Source: Armatimonadota bacterium (GTDB lineage Bacteria > Armatimonadota > Armatimonadia > Armatimonadales > Armatimonadaceae). From it: a DNA stretch of 20,729 bases. This document shows positions 12,783-20,729 of the stretch, one piece after another. How positions within the stretch are numbered: the stretch's first letter is position 1; the number at the start of each line of letters is the position of its first letter. The notes under the pieces were generated by a model that worked only from the letters and a program-made list of their open reading frames with translations, did not search any database and had not been told where the DNA came from. The DNA lies in the NCBI GenBank assembly GCA_014381035.1, contig JACMIS010000138.1, positions 1 through 20,729 of the forward strand, in the 5' to 3' direction. The translations under genes and the position numbers were made by a program.

Positions 12783-13646
12783 TTACCGCTTGTCCGGGGT
12801 CAGCCCGCTCCATGCCGCCTCGGTCGCGTCGGGTTCGTTCTCGGGAATCTCATCGGTAATCACGATGAATTTATCCAGCGTGTGCGCCCCGAAAGTGGTC
12901 ATCAGAGCGACATCGGCGGCGTCTCGCCCGACCGCCATCAGCGTTCGCCCGATAAACGGTTTGTTGTGCCGCGCATCGAAATCCCACCATTGATTATCGA
13001 GGTAGACCTGATACCACGCAGAAAAGTCCATCGGCGACGCCGACACGGGCAACCGGATGTCTCCCAGATAGCCGGTAGCGTATCGGGCGGGAATACCGAG
13101 GGCACGGCAGAGCGTCACGGCAAGGTGCTGGTAATCACGGCAAACCCCGGTTTTCTCGTTGAATACATCCATCGCGGTTTTCGTCGAACGGGCGTGATGA
13201 TAGCCGAACATCACATGCTGGTGCGCCCAGGTGTTGACTGCCTGGACCCGCTCCCAACCGGGTCTGGTATTGCCGAAGTTATCCCACGCAAACTGGCTGA
13301 GAAGATCCACTTCGCAATACCGACTGGCAAGCAGAAACTGTAGCGACTCGCTCGGCAGGTCTTCAATAGGAATCTGCAAAGCATCCGTATTTATCGGGTC
13401 CGGCAAACCGTCATCTTCCAGAATGGTGTCTGCAGACATGGTGAATTGTCCCGGCGGTGCAACCAGACGCACACAGGTGTTTCCGAATGTATCGGTGTAG
13501 GTAGTCGTTTCCACATCGGGAAACAAAAAAGGAGTGTCGGGGCGCGACAAACGCGCCGTTACTTCCGGGCGCACATTGAGCATCAACACCATCGGTGTCG
13601 GTGCCGGAACTGTTACCGCTATCTCATATCCAAGCCGAATCCGCAT
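12783..13646 (-). CDS. Transglutaminase-like protein with altered catalytic His
   Basis: This 287-residue protein belongs to the bacterial transglutaminase-like superfamily (COG1305). The N-terminal 120 residues are the strand-rich domain common to the group (MRIRLGYEIAVTVPAPTPMV). The core shows the Cys motif EKTGVCRDYQH (Cys169), then the GIPARYATGYLGD segment, and the Asp motif DFDARHN (Asp224). Where relatives have M-D-F-H-A-W the codon here is TCT, giving MDFSAW, so the middle residue of the Cys-His-Asp triad is Ser209. The start is the ATG at 13646, with a strong GGAGGAAAG just upstream; the frame is open further but without support. It may be an inactive or binding-only member. Confidence 0.9.
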   Translation of the reverse strand: MRIRLGYEIAVTVPAPTPMVLMLNVRPEVTARLSRPDTPFLFPDVETTTYTDTFGNTCVRLVAPPGQFTMSADTILEDDGLPDPINTDALQIPIEDLPSESLQFLLASRYCEVDLLSQFAWDNFGNTRPGWERVQAVNTWAHQHVMFGYHHARSTKTAMDVFNEKTGVCRDYQHLAVTLCRALGIPARYATGYLGDIRLPVSASPMDFSAWYQVYLDNQWWDFDARHNKPFIGRTLMAVGRDAADVALMTTFGAHTLDKFIVITDEIPENEPDATEAAWSGLTPDKR

Positions 13647-13770
13647 TCTTTCCTCCTGCCGCAATACGGCACGGCGTTTGGGGGGTTGACAAGCCGCCAC
13701 CGTGCATACATCGTACCCGAAAACTCCCGACTTTTCTTCCCCTTGATCCCGCAGGAATAATCGCGGGGGA

Positions 13771-13794
13771 AATCGAATCATACACTATTCGATT
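13771..13794. promoter_or_regulatory. Perfect inverted repeat around a -10-like box
   Basis: AATCGAAT (13771-13778) and ATTCGATT (13787-13794) are exact inverted copies 8 bases apart, and the spacer contains TACACT (13781-13786), a possible -10 hexamer for the 86-residue gene at 13826. A repressor on this site would block that promoter. The 179-bp divergent region also has TTGACA at 13686-13691 whose -10 partner is unclear. Confidence 0.45.
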
Positions 13795-13825
13795 CGCAAC
13801 GCCGCGCAGGAGGGATAACAGGGAT

Positions 13826-14086
13826 ATGGATGAAGAGATTTTCGAATTTGCAATGGTTATCAGTGTCGCTCCCGAATGCGACGAGGAGTGGGCACGGGCA
13901 TTGCGCTCCGCGAAAGCACCGTCGGGAATGACGATGACGGTACGTACCCCGGCATTGGCGATGTTTACCGTATCCGCCGTGCAGGAGTTTATCGCCATCG
14001 AAAAAGCAATGAACTTTCTGGAAAGTATCGCGAAATCCGCCGGGGTTCGGTGCGCCCTGAACGCGCAACCCTCCCACGAGGTGTGA
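13826..14086 (+). CDS. 86-residue hypothetical protein
   Basis: This small cytosolic protein starts MDEEIFEFAMVISV and has three strand or helix blocks, the last an amphipathic helix (QEFIAIEKAMNFLESIAKSAG). I do not recognise a family. The ATG at 13826 is preceded by AGGAGG at 13808-13813. The reading frame extends further upstream through the divergent promoter region, which I do not believe is coding. It lies nine bases before the PAD-like gene and surely shares its transcript, so its job may be linked to that enzyme, for example as a partner or substrate-handling protein; this is context only. Confidence 0.7.
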   Translation: MDEEIFEFAMVISVAPECDEEWARALRSAKAPSGMTMTVRTPALAMFTVSAVQEFIAIEKAMNFLESIAKSAGVRCALNAQPSHEV

Positions 14087-14095
14087 TGTCGCCCC

Positions 14096-15556
14096 ATGCC
14101 TGAACCGTTGATCGTCCCCATCGTCGCGCAGAAATTTCTGGAGCAACCAGCCGCCGTCGCCGCACTCCCGCGAAAAGAAACTCCGACCGTGGTTCGTTTC
14201 GTGGTAGCGGACACAGCGATACTGACTCGTCTCTATGTTTACGAGCGTTCCGGGAACACCTGGCGGCTTATCGGAGATGGCGAAAAACCGCGAACGGTGC
14301 GGAGCGGACAGGCTGGCTTAGCTATCGCCCCCGCAGTCGCGACACGTTCCGGTCCTCAGATAGATCATTTCACGGTTTCGCTGGAGAATCCGGACGGAAA
14401 ACCTCTGGGGACACTATTGTGTCGGGTCGCACCGGTCCTACTTGCCTCGTCACTTGATCCGGTCGTCCGTGTATTCGTCGTCAAAAGCACACTCAGCGAA
14501 AAGTTTGTCGGGGAACTTTCCCGGCTCCTTTCCCGGTGCGAGGGCAAACCATCGCTGGTAGCTATCGAACCGGTCTCCGTTCCACATGACCTCTGGATGC
14601 AGGACACGACCGAAATCGGCGTTTGTGCGGTGCCGGACGGACGCAGTGTGAAACAGATCCCGGTGCCATTGGGCGGACTGCGTGGCAAGCACGAGGGCAT
14701 CAAAACCGACGCGCTCGACCAGACCGTGCGTGATTATTTCGCCCGCGACCCGCAATACGTTCCGGTGCAAGCCGCCGAATCCCGTCCGAATACGCGCTGG
14801 ATCGATTGGTATGGCAATCTGGAAGTGTCGCCACCCGTTCCCGGCTACCCCCATGGACGCGTCTTGACCGGGTTTCAGAAAGAGCTCCGCTTCCATCCCG
14901 ACCTGATCGCCTTTCTGGAAGCCCAGGAGTTGCAATGTCCCCCTTTGTACCTGGATGTTTCCTGGCTAACTATCGGTCATGTGGACGAACTGATCAACTT
15001 TGTTCCCGCGCGCGGTAGCGGCAAGGGGTTTCGAGCGTTGCTCCCCTCCCCCCAGTTAGCGAAGTCGCTTTTAGAAAAGGCGGTCAAGGGCGGTCACGGC
15101 GACGTGGAAGTCTTTGCCGGGACCAAGCAGGAAACCACCGTTTCAAAACTGTTGAATGAGGTCGCCGATACGGAAGAATCGCGCTTGATCGAGTCCTCGC
15201 TGATCCGGACGCGCAAAACACTTGCGAGCGAACTCGATCTTTCCCCGAACGACATCATCTCCTTACCGGTACTGTTCAAAGAGGGGCTTGCGGTGATTCC
15301 CAACGGCGTCAACAGCCTCATTGTCGGCAGGGATGTTATCATTCCCGCACCGAACGGTCCTAAAATCGGCACCACGGATCTTTTCGAGGCGGCGATTCGC
15401 GAACGGCTCGAACCGCTCGGTCTGCGCTTGCATTTCGTAGATATCCACGAGCCATATCATGTCCGCTCTGGAGAGATTCATTGCGGGACCAATGCGGTCA
15501 GGCGTCTCAAAAATCCTCGATGGTGGAGCCGATCTTCCCTCCCACGCCTCCCGTAA
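14096..15556 (+). CDS. Protein-arginine deiminase (PAD) like enzyme
   Basis: This 486-residue protein resembles the catalytic domain of vertebrate PADs, which convert arginine to citrulline in proteins. Four catalytic positions are present: Asp170 (WMQDTTEIG), His295 and Asp297 (IGHVDEL) and Cys463 (IHCGTN), matching Asp350, His471, Asp473 and Cys645 of human PAD4. GNLEVSPPV, KGFRALLPSP and the C-terminal WW also match. Residues 1-120 form a strand-rich domain; only one such domain precedes the catalytic part, so it is shorter than the roughly 660-residue animal enzymes. Ligands of one calcium site are kept (Gln169, Glu173, Glu243), while those of the other (PAD4 Glu351, Asp369, Asn373) appear lost. 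GAGGTG precedes the ATG. No signal peptide. Confidence 0.92.
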   Translation: MPEPLIVPIVAQKFLEQPAAVAALPRKETPTVVRFVVADTAILTRLYVYERSGNTWRLIGDGEKPRTVRSGQAGLAIAPAVATRSGPQIDHFTVSLENPDGKPLGTLLCRVAPVLLASSLDPVVRVFVVKSTLSEKFVGELSRLLSRCEGKPSLVAIEPVSVPHDLWMQDTTEIGVCAVPDGRSVKQIPVPLGGLRGKHEGIKTDALDQTVRDYFARDPQYVPVQAAESRPNTRWIDWYGNLEVSPPVPGYPHGRVLTGFQKELRFHPDLIAFLEAQELQCPPLYLDVSWLTIGHVDELINFVPARGSGKGFRALLPSPQLAKSLLEKAVKGGHGDVEVFAGTKQETTVSKLLNEVADTEESRLIESSLIRTRKTLASELDLSPNDIISLPVLFKEGLAVIPNGVNSLIVGRDVIIPAPNGPKIGTTDLFEAAIRERLEPLGLRLHFVDIHEPYHVRSGEIHCGTNAVRRLKNPRWWSRSSLPRLP

Positions 15557-15595
15557 AATGTTGGCAAAGTCCGTAGGATGTCGACAAAGGTAGGA

Positions 15596-15601
15596 TATAA
15601 T
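15596..15601 (+). promoter_or_regulatory. -10 box for the PAS-SpoIIE phosphatase gene
   Basis: A perfect TATAAT lies 94 bases before the ATG at 15695 and 12 bases before an in-frame GTG at 15614. An ATG at 15578 lies upstream of it and so cannot be the start from this promoter. Confidence 0.5.
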
Positions 15602-15694
15602 AACAGCGCGAGTGTGGACACAGGCAGTGGTTTTCATTTAGCCGTTCACTATTTCGCCGCATTTCGCTCCCCTCCCGTGGAAGCACGCCGGATT

Positions 15695-17668
15695 ATGTCT
15701 TTCACTAACACTGTTAAATCGGACCTGCTATACTTGGAACACGAAGCACGCGACTTCGCGCAATTCATCGTTGCCACAGGACGCGAACCCCTCCTCGTCC
15801 TTGACGAACGTTTGCATGTCACCTTTGCGAACCCGTCCTTCTACAGCACTTTCGGTGTCACGCCCGAAACCATACAGGGAAATCTATTATTCGAACTCGG
15901 CAACGGACAATGGAATATCCCCTCCCTTCGCGCGCTTCTGGAACAGATCGTCCCACGAAATGTCGAGGTCACGGACTTCCCGCTCAAGCATACATTTCCA
16001 GACACCGGTACGCGGAGCATGATTTTGAATGCCCGTAAAATATGGCAACCCGGCGATCATGCGGAACTGATACTACTCACTTTCGAGGATGTCACGGAGC
16101 GAGAGCGGTTGCGGAACGCAATACGCCGCCACGAGGAGGAGTTCCGCCTCCTCGTGGAAAGCGCGACCGATTACGCGATGTTTCTCCTGGACGACGCGGG
16201 CAAGATCAAGTCATGGAATTCCGGTGCCGAGCGCATCATGGGCTTTACGGAATCGGAAGTCCTCGGTGAAATGGTTGATTTTATTTTCACGCCGGAGGAC
16301 CGTGCGAACGGCATACCCGAACGTGAACTGGGCTTAGCCGCTCTGAACGGGAGGGCGGACGATAAACGCTGGCATATGCGTAAAGATGGTTCGCGATTTT
16401 TCGCCGACGGCGTGATGACGCGACTGATCGATGACAGCGGCGCACCGCAAGGCTACGCGAAAATCCTGCGGGATGCTACGGCGCGTATCCGTTATGAGGA
16501 CACTTTGCGCGAGGCAGAGGAACGGTTGCGGTTCGCGACGCAAGCGGCAAACGTCGGCACCTGGGACTACTCGCCCATCACAGGTGAGTTGATTTGGGAC
16601 GAGCGTTGCAAATCGTTCTTCGGTCTCGCAGCCGACGAGCCAATTACTTACGAAACGTTCCTATCCGGTCTGCACCCCGATGACATTGCAATTTCAGACA
16701 ATGCAGTCACGGAAGCGATAAAACCAGGCGGTTCCGACACGCTCGATATAACTTATCGAACCGTGACCGGACCGGGGGAAGTAAATGTACGCTGGATTCA
16801 TTCGCAGGGTCGCGCCAGTTTCAACAGCGACGGCTTCTGCTATCGTCTTATCGGCACTGTTCAGGATGTGACGAAGCAGAAGCAATTGGAGGAACAACTT
16901 CGCGAAGCGGCTCGGAAAAACGAACGGATCGCGGAGACACTACAAAAGTCGCTTCTGCTGGCTCCACCTCCGGATACATTTCCGGGCATTTCTCTGAAAA
17001 CGTTTTACGAATCGGCGTGGGATGATGCCTTGATCGGAGGAGATTTCTTTGATGTGTTTGCCGTCGCGGAAAATGTGGTCGGCGTCGTGGTCGGGGATGT
17101 GACCGGCAAAGGCTTGGAAGCAGCGACATACACGGCGGAAATCAAATTTATTCTGCGCGGTTTCTTGCGCGAGTCCGGCGACCCGGCGGATGCCTTAGCC
17201 CGTCTGAATCGCTTCGTGGTAGATGCCGAGCGTCTCGATGCCGCACATTTAGGCTCCACCTACTGCGCCGTTTCGCTTTCCTGCATCAACACGGCGACAG
17301 GGGAGATTGATTGTGCGACGGCGGGTGCGGAACCGCCCCTTATTTTTCGTGCCGATTCCGACATAACCGATGCCGTACCCACCGGAGGTCCGATGCTTGG
17401 TGTCTCCGCGGATCTGACGTATGAGGCATACTCGTACCAACTCCAAAAGAACGATTTATATGTCGCTTACACGGATGGCTTGACGGAAGCGCGGCGTGAC
17501 AAGGTTTTCTGGGGGCAGGAAGGTTTGGTGGCGGTAGTCCGCGAGACCGCGTTCGCACAGAAGCAACCCCTCCAGGTCGTCGCCGATGAGGTCGCCCGCC
17601 AAGCCAAAGAATGGGCAAACGGTCGCCAACAAGACGACGTCTGCCTACTTCTCGTCCGCAGGCTGTAG
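15695..17668 (+). CDS. Triple-PAS sensor with SpoIIE/RsbU-type PP2C phosphatase domain
   Basis: This 657-residue cytosolic signalling protein has PAS-like domains at about 26-140 (ending TFEDVTERERL), 146-265 (NSGAERIMGFTESEVLG) and 276-395 (ending GTVQDVTKQKQLEEQ), a short coiled coil, then a SpoIIE phosphatase domain from about 415. Metal-binding motifs are visible: GGDFFD (448-453), GDVTGKG (467-473), DGLTE (594-598) and QQDD (645-648). Such proteins dephosphorylate anti-sigma-factor antagonists in response to a ligand or redox signal sensed by PAS. No partner STAS or anti-sigma kinase gene is adjacent. The frame is open from 15578, but the promoter box argues for 15695 or the GTG at 15614. 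Confidence 0.9.
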   Translation: MSFTNTVKSDLLYLEHEARDFAQFIVATGREPLLVLDERLHVTFANPSFYSTFGVTPETIQGNLLFELGNGQWNIPSLRALLEQIVPRNVEVTDFPLKHTFPDTGTRSMILNARKIWQPGDHAELILLTFEDVTERERLRNAIRRHEEEFRLLVESATDYAMFLLDDAGKIKSWNSGAERIMGFTESEVLGEMVDFIFTPEDRANGIPERELGLAALNGRADDKRWHMRKDGSRFFADGVMTRLIDDSGAPQGYAKILRDATARIRYEDTLREAEERLRFATQAANVGTWDYSPITGELIWDERCKSFFGLAADEPITYETFLSGLHPDDIAISDNAVTEAIKPGGSDTLDITYRTVTGPGEVNVRWIHSQGRASFNSDGFCYRLIGTVQDVTKQKQLEEQLREAARKNERIAETLQKSLLLAPPPDTFPGISLKTFYESAWDDALIGGDFFDVFAVAENVVGVVVGDVTGKGLEAATYTAEIKFILRGFLRESGDPADALARLNRFVVDAERLDAAHLGSTYCAVSLSCINTATGEIDCATAGAEPPLIFRADSDITDAVPTGGPMLGVSADLTYEAYSYQLQKNDLYVAYTDGLTEARRDKVFWGQEGLVAVVRETAFAQKQPLQVVADEVARQAKEWANGRQQDDVCLLLVRRL

Positions 17669-17798
17669 GGGGAGTTAACCATTCGGGATACAACGGCAAG
17701 AGGGAAACTCTCCACAGTCACGTCCGGTCTACCCGGCAAGTGAAACGAGACTGTACCGGGTGATGAGTTCAGCGACGTGCGGTGTAATCGCCCCCGCC

Positions 17799-17821
17799 AG
17801 AGGTGAGAGTAATTCGCCTCT
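17799..17821. terminator. Short hairpin between convergent genes
   Basis: AGAGGTG (17799-17805) pairs with CGCCTCT (17815-17821), one G-T pair included. It lies just before the VOC gene's stop and lacks a T-run. The rest of 17669-17822 shows nothing I recognise. Confidence 0.3.
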
Positions 17822-17822
17822 G

Positions 17823-18215
17823 TCAGGCGCGATACAACTCCCAGATGATGCCGTCGGGGTCGTCGAACGCAACGTACTGCTTGCCGGTCATACTGTCGGT
17901 CTTCACCCCGGTATTCGGCACTCCTGCCTCGGTCAGTGCTGCGGCGACGCGAATGATCTCGTCATCCGACGCGGCGGCGAGCGCGAGGTGATCGATGCCG
18001 ACTCGCGACGACGAGAAGCGGTCGCCTTCCATCGTATCCGGCTCCGGCGCGAGCACGCCGACCACCGAAGAACCAGCGACGATAACGAACGCCCGATCGG
18101 TGTCCATCACCAGTGGGAAGCCGAGCGTTTCGGCGTAGAACTTTCGGGAGCGAGGCAGATCGGTCGAGCGGAGCGCGAGGTGATGCATCCCGGTCGTTTC
18201 AATATTAATTGGCAT
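17823..18215 (-). CDS. VOC (glyoxalase/dioxygenase) superfamily protein
   Basis: This 130-residue protein has two beta-alpha-beta-beta-beta modules. Likely metal ligands are His12 (GMHHLALRS), His76 (GIDHLALA) and Glu126 (IWELYRA), with FYAETLGFPL and FDDPDGIIWEL as typical VOC segments. Members act as glyoxalase I, fosfomycin- or bleomycin-resistance proteins or ring-cleaving dioxygenases; which one cannot be said. AGGA lies eight bases before the ATG. It follows the aldo/keto reductase gene by 59 bases on the same strand, so it may be part of the MerR-controlled operon and serve carbonyl detoxification. Confidence 0.88.
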   Translation of the reverse strand: MPINIETTGMHHLALRSTDLPRSRKFYAETLGFPLVMDTDRAFVIVAGSSVVGVLAPEPDTMEGDRFSSSRVGIDHLALAAASDDEIIRVAAALTEAGVPNTGVKTDSMTGKQYVAFDDPDGIIWELYRA

Positions 18216-18274
18216 AGATTATTTCCTGTTTCCGTTCTGATTGTTTGACGGTTCGAAACCATCTCATTACCGTC

Positions 18275-19263
<989 letters not shown>

Positions 19264-19267
<4 letters not shown>

Positions 19268-19695
19268 TTTCCACAGGTTCCTTTATCTGCCCAGTATTTT
19301 TCCGTACCTAATTGACGGTAAGAAGCGATTTTATATTCGATCGCAGCGATACAATCCTGCAGTTCGGCGACCTGCGCCAAAACGTGACACCGGTGATCCT
19401 GTAACATCTTCTCCCGTTCCGCCAGCGTTTCGTCGCCGTTGCGGTAAAGACCGATGAACCGTTGCATTTCCCGAATCGGCATTCCCGTGGTGCGCAGCCG
19501 TTTCAGGAACTGCACACGGCGGAGATCATCGTTGCTGTATCGCCGGTGTCCGCTGGTCTCGCCCCGCTCCGGCGGGTCTAACAACCCGACCCGTTCGTAG
19601 TAACGAAGCGTATGCACCGACAATCCAGTTTCGACAGCCGTTTGTTGTACCGAGTAAGTGCGCTTTGCGTCAGGAACATCCTTCTCACTTCCCAT
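19264..19695 (-). CDS. MerR-family transcriptional regulator
   Basis: This 143-residue regulator starts at the ATG at 19695; an ATG at 19722 in the same frame lies inside the promoter and is rejected. The N-terminal winged helix is clear: [26 protein letters not shown], then [21 protein letters not shown] long dimerisation helix follows (about 88-128). Cys residues are at 103, 115 and 141, so a thiol-based sensor is possible, though none matches a site I know. MerR regulators coupled to aldo/keto reductases respond to reactive carbonyls or electrophiles in several bacteria. It should bind the dyad at 19711-19728 and control its own operon. The mRNA looks leaderless. Confidence 0.92.
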
Positions 19696-19701
19696 GGATA
19701 C

Positions 19702-19732
19702 AGAGTACATCTTCGAGTGCACTCTAAGTCAA
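19702..19732 (-). promoter_or_regulatory. MerR-type promoter and operator
   Basis: On the minus strand TTGACT (19727-19732) and TACTCT (19702-19707) are 19 bp apart, the long spacer typical of MerR activation. Centred in the spacer is an 18-bp dyad (19711-19728) with the perfect core GAGTGCACTC and one imperfect pair in the flanks. The -10 ends six bases before the ATG at 19695. Confidence 0.85.
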
Positions 19733-19807
19733 GTGCCAGACGAAAAAAGTTTCCCGTAAATTATCCGACAGGAAATCGTAACGATGTTGGTATTCCTTGG
19801 CATACAT

Positions 19808-19837
19808 TTGACAACAGGACACCAAATAGGCTATAAT
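19808..19837 (+). promoter_or_regulatory. Consensus promoter of the unidentified RNA / HNH leader
   Basis: TTGACA (19808-19813) and TATAAT (19832-19837), both perfect, are 18 bp apart. This is the strongest promoter in the window. Transcription should start near 19844. Confidence 0.85.
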
Positions 19838-19843
19838 ATGATA

Positions 19844-20065
19844 CTCAATGAATCTTTTGTCCCATGACATTGACGGGAGCGGGTGCGGTGCCGAACTGGA
19901 AAGCAGTTGGGCGCAGACGCTAAGTCACGTTGCGGGTCCATTGGTTACGGGACTACTACAGGCGCGGGTTCATCACCTACGGCATCTACACAGCCTAAGC
20001 CTACCAACGTCCCCGTTTCGTTAAGCCCGCCTCCCGATAATCTCGGAAAGCGGGCTTTTTTGTTT
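19844..20065 (+). ncRNA. Unidentified structured RNA or riboswitch-like leader
   Basis: The roughly 220-nt transcript between the consensus promoter and a strong terminator does not look coding. GTCCCATGAC (19859-19868) pairs with GTTACGGGAC (19944-19953) with one mismatch, closing a domain. Inside is a 27-nt hairpin (19888-19914): five pairs, a G-G mismatch, five pairs, loop GAAAG. A second hairpin (19912-19934) competes with it for the CGC at 19912-19914, so alternative folds are possible. GCGGG at 19964-19968 can also pair with CCCGC of the terminator stem. It may be a stand-alone small RNA or a switch controlling the HNH gene 80 bases further on. I could not match it to tmRNA, SRP RNA, 5S, RNase P or a common riboswitch. 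Confidence 0.55.
20023..20065 (+). terminator. Intrinsic terminator of the unidentified RNA
   Basis: AAGCCCGC (20023-20030) pairs perfectly with GCGGGCTT (20050-20057), with CCGA/TCGG inside the loop, followed by TTTTTTGTTT. Confidence 0.9.
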
Positions 20066-20143
20066 ATCAGGGGGTTTGCGTTTAGCGGAACCGTCCCTTG
20101 AAGCGACACGGTAGATACAAAAGGAAAGAGGGTTTGGCAACGA

Positions 20144-20698
20144 ATGAGCCAGGAAGTACTTGTTCTAAATAGCGATTACGAGCCACTTAACGTATGTAAC
20201 TTGCGACGTGCGCTCTTGCTGGTTTTTTCCGGCAAGGCAGACATTTTGCACGCCCGTGAAGATGCCGAAGGGCGTACTCTGGAGTTGCGGACGGTGAGCG
20301 GGGAACGTTACGCCGCACCGTCCGTGGTACGGCTTCGCTATCACGTGCGACGCCCCCTACCGGAACTCAAACTGTCGCGCCGCTCGGTATTCGCACGGGA
20401 TAACTATACGTGCCAGTATTGCGGTACGGTCGGCAAAGACCTGACGATTGACCACGTGATGCCGAAACGCTACGGCGGACCGATGTCGTGGGAAAATCTG
20501 GTCACCTGCTGCCGTAAATGCAACACCAAAAAAGGCGACAAACCAATGGAAAAGGTCGGGATGCGTTTGGCGCGACAGCCACGCCGCCCCCGATATACGC
20601 CTTATATCTCGCTGAACAAGTATGTCGCGGGTACGCGGCAGGAGGTCTGGAAAGATTACCTGCCCATATTCACCGACATCAACGGTGTGATTCAGTAA
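20144..20698 (+). CDS. HNH endonuclease family protein
   Basis: This 184-residue protein has an N-terminal domain of about 75 residues (VLVLNSDYEPLNVCNLRRAL) followed by an HNH nuclease domain: CQYC (90-93), the catalytic TIDHVMP with Asp103-His104, Asn118 (WENLV), and CRKC (123-126) with Asn127. The two Cys pairs bind a structural zinc ion. The ending PRYTPYISLN is also common in this group, which is a widespread, probably housekeeping HNH family of unknown target rather than a restriction enzyme. AGGAAAGAGGG lies about 12 bases before the ATG. No own promoter is evident, so it may depend on read-through of the terminator at 20023-20065. Confidence 0.9.
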   Translation: MSQEVLVLNSDYEPLNVCNLRRALLLVFSGKADILHAREDAEGRTLELRTVSGERYAAPSVVRLRYHVRRPLPELKLSRRSVFARDNYTCQYCGTVGKDLTIDHVMPKRYGGPMSWENLVTCCRKCNTKKGDKPMEKVGMRLARQPRRPRYTPYISLNKYVAGTRQEVWKDYLPIFTDINGVIQ

Positions 20699-20729
20699 CG
20701 AACCAGACACAAAACCGCCCCGGCGAAAA

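Noticed and set aside
19864..19923. A 19-residue reading frame inside the unidentified RNA, and a 72-residue frame at 19883-20101
   Set aside because: The first has no Shine-Dalgarno and the second runs through the terminator; base pairing explains this region better. A leader peptide is not fully excluded.
19859..19953. c-di-GMP-I (GEMM) riboswitch
   Set aside because: A hairpin with GAAA in its loop followed by GGGCGCAGA recalls that class, but the conserved GGGCAAACC and GACGCAAAGC blocks are not matched. An Infernal run with RF01051 would decide.

Overview
The window is 20.7 kb of bacterial chromosome, moderately GC-rich and densely coded on both strands. TATAAT-like -10 boxes are common. 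Several genes have that box about 6-7 bases before the start codon and no Shine-Dalgarno sequence, so they look leaderless; others (dnaN, the transglutaminase-like gene, the VOC gene) have a clear Shine-Dalgarno. No marker here fixes the phylum. The gene mix and leaderless starts would suit Armatimonadota or a nearby lineage, but that is a low-confidence inference.

Region 1 (1-1928) is accessory DNA. It holds three successive copies of the 3' part of a tRNA-Phe gene, at 1-38, 1164-1217 and 1885-1928. They delimit two small cargo segments. The first carries two overlapping DUF4365-like genes of the PD-(D/E)xK nuclease fold, and the second a DUF4241-like gene. No integrase is visible. A promoter and a small unknown gene follow (2034-2604).

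Region 2 (2.7-10 kb) is mostly ordinary metabolism and transport: a GT1-type glycosyltransferase, a convergent PPP-family phosphatase, an orphan MalK/UgpC-type ATPase, and a minus-strand operon made of an ABC exporter with an N-terminal zinc ribbon, a two-helix membrane protein and a DUF1854 protein. A small leaderless protein with AT-hook-like motifs lies upstream of that operon.

Region 3 (10-13.6 kb, minus strand) has an ECF sigma factor and its zinc-binding anti-sigma factor, then a GxxExxY gene framed by 31-bp inverted repeats, which looks like an inserted unit, then dnaN (sliding clamp). A transglutaminase-like gene whose catalytic His is replaced by Ser lies beyond the sigma factor.

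Region 4 (13.8-17.7 kb, plus strand) has an operator-like palindrome, an 86-residue unknown protein, and a protein-arginine deiminase that closely resembles the catalytic domain of vertebrate PADs, followed by a triple-PAS SpoIIE phosphatase with its own promoter.

Region 5 (17.8-20.7 kb) has a MerR - aldo/keto reductase - VOC group on the minus strand behind a textbook MerR promoter (19-bp spacer with a central dyad). On the plus strand a near-consensus promoter drives a structured RNA of about 220 nt ending in a strong intrinsic terminator, upstream of an HNH endonuclease gene. I could not place this RNA in a known family.

The items most worth following up are the tRNA-Phe-delimited modules, the repeat-framed GxxExxY unit, the PAD-like enzyme, and the unidentified RNA ahead of the HNH gene.
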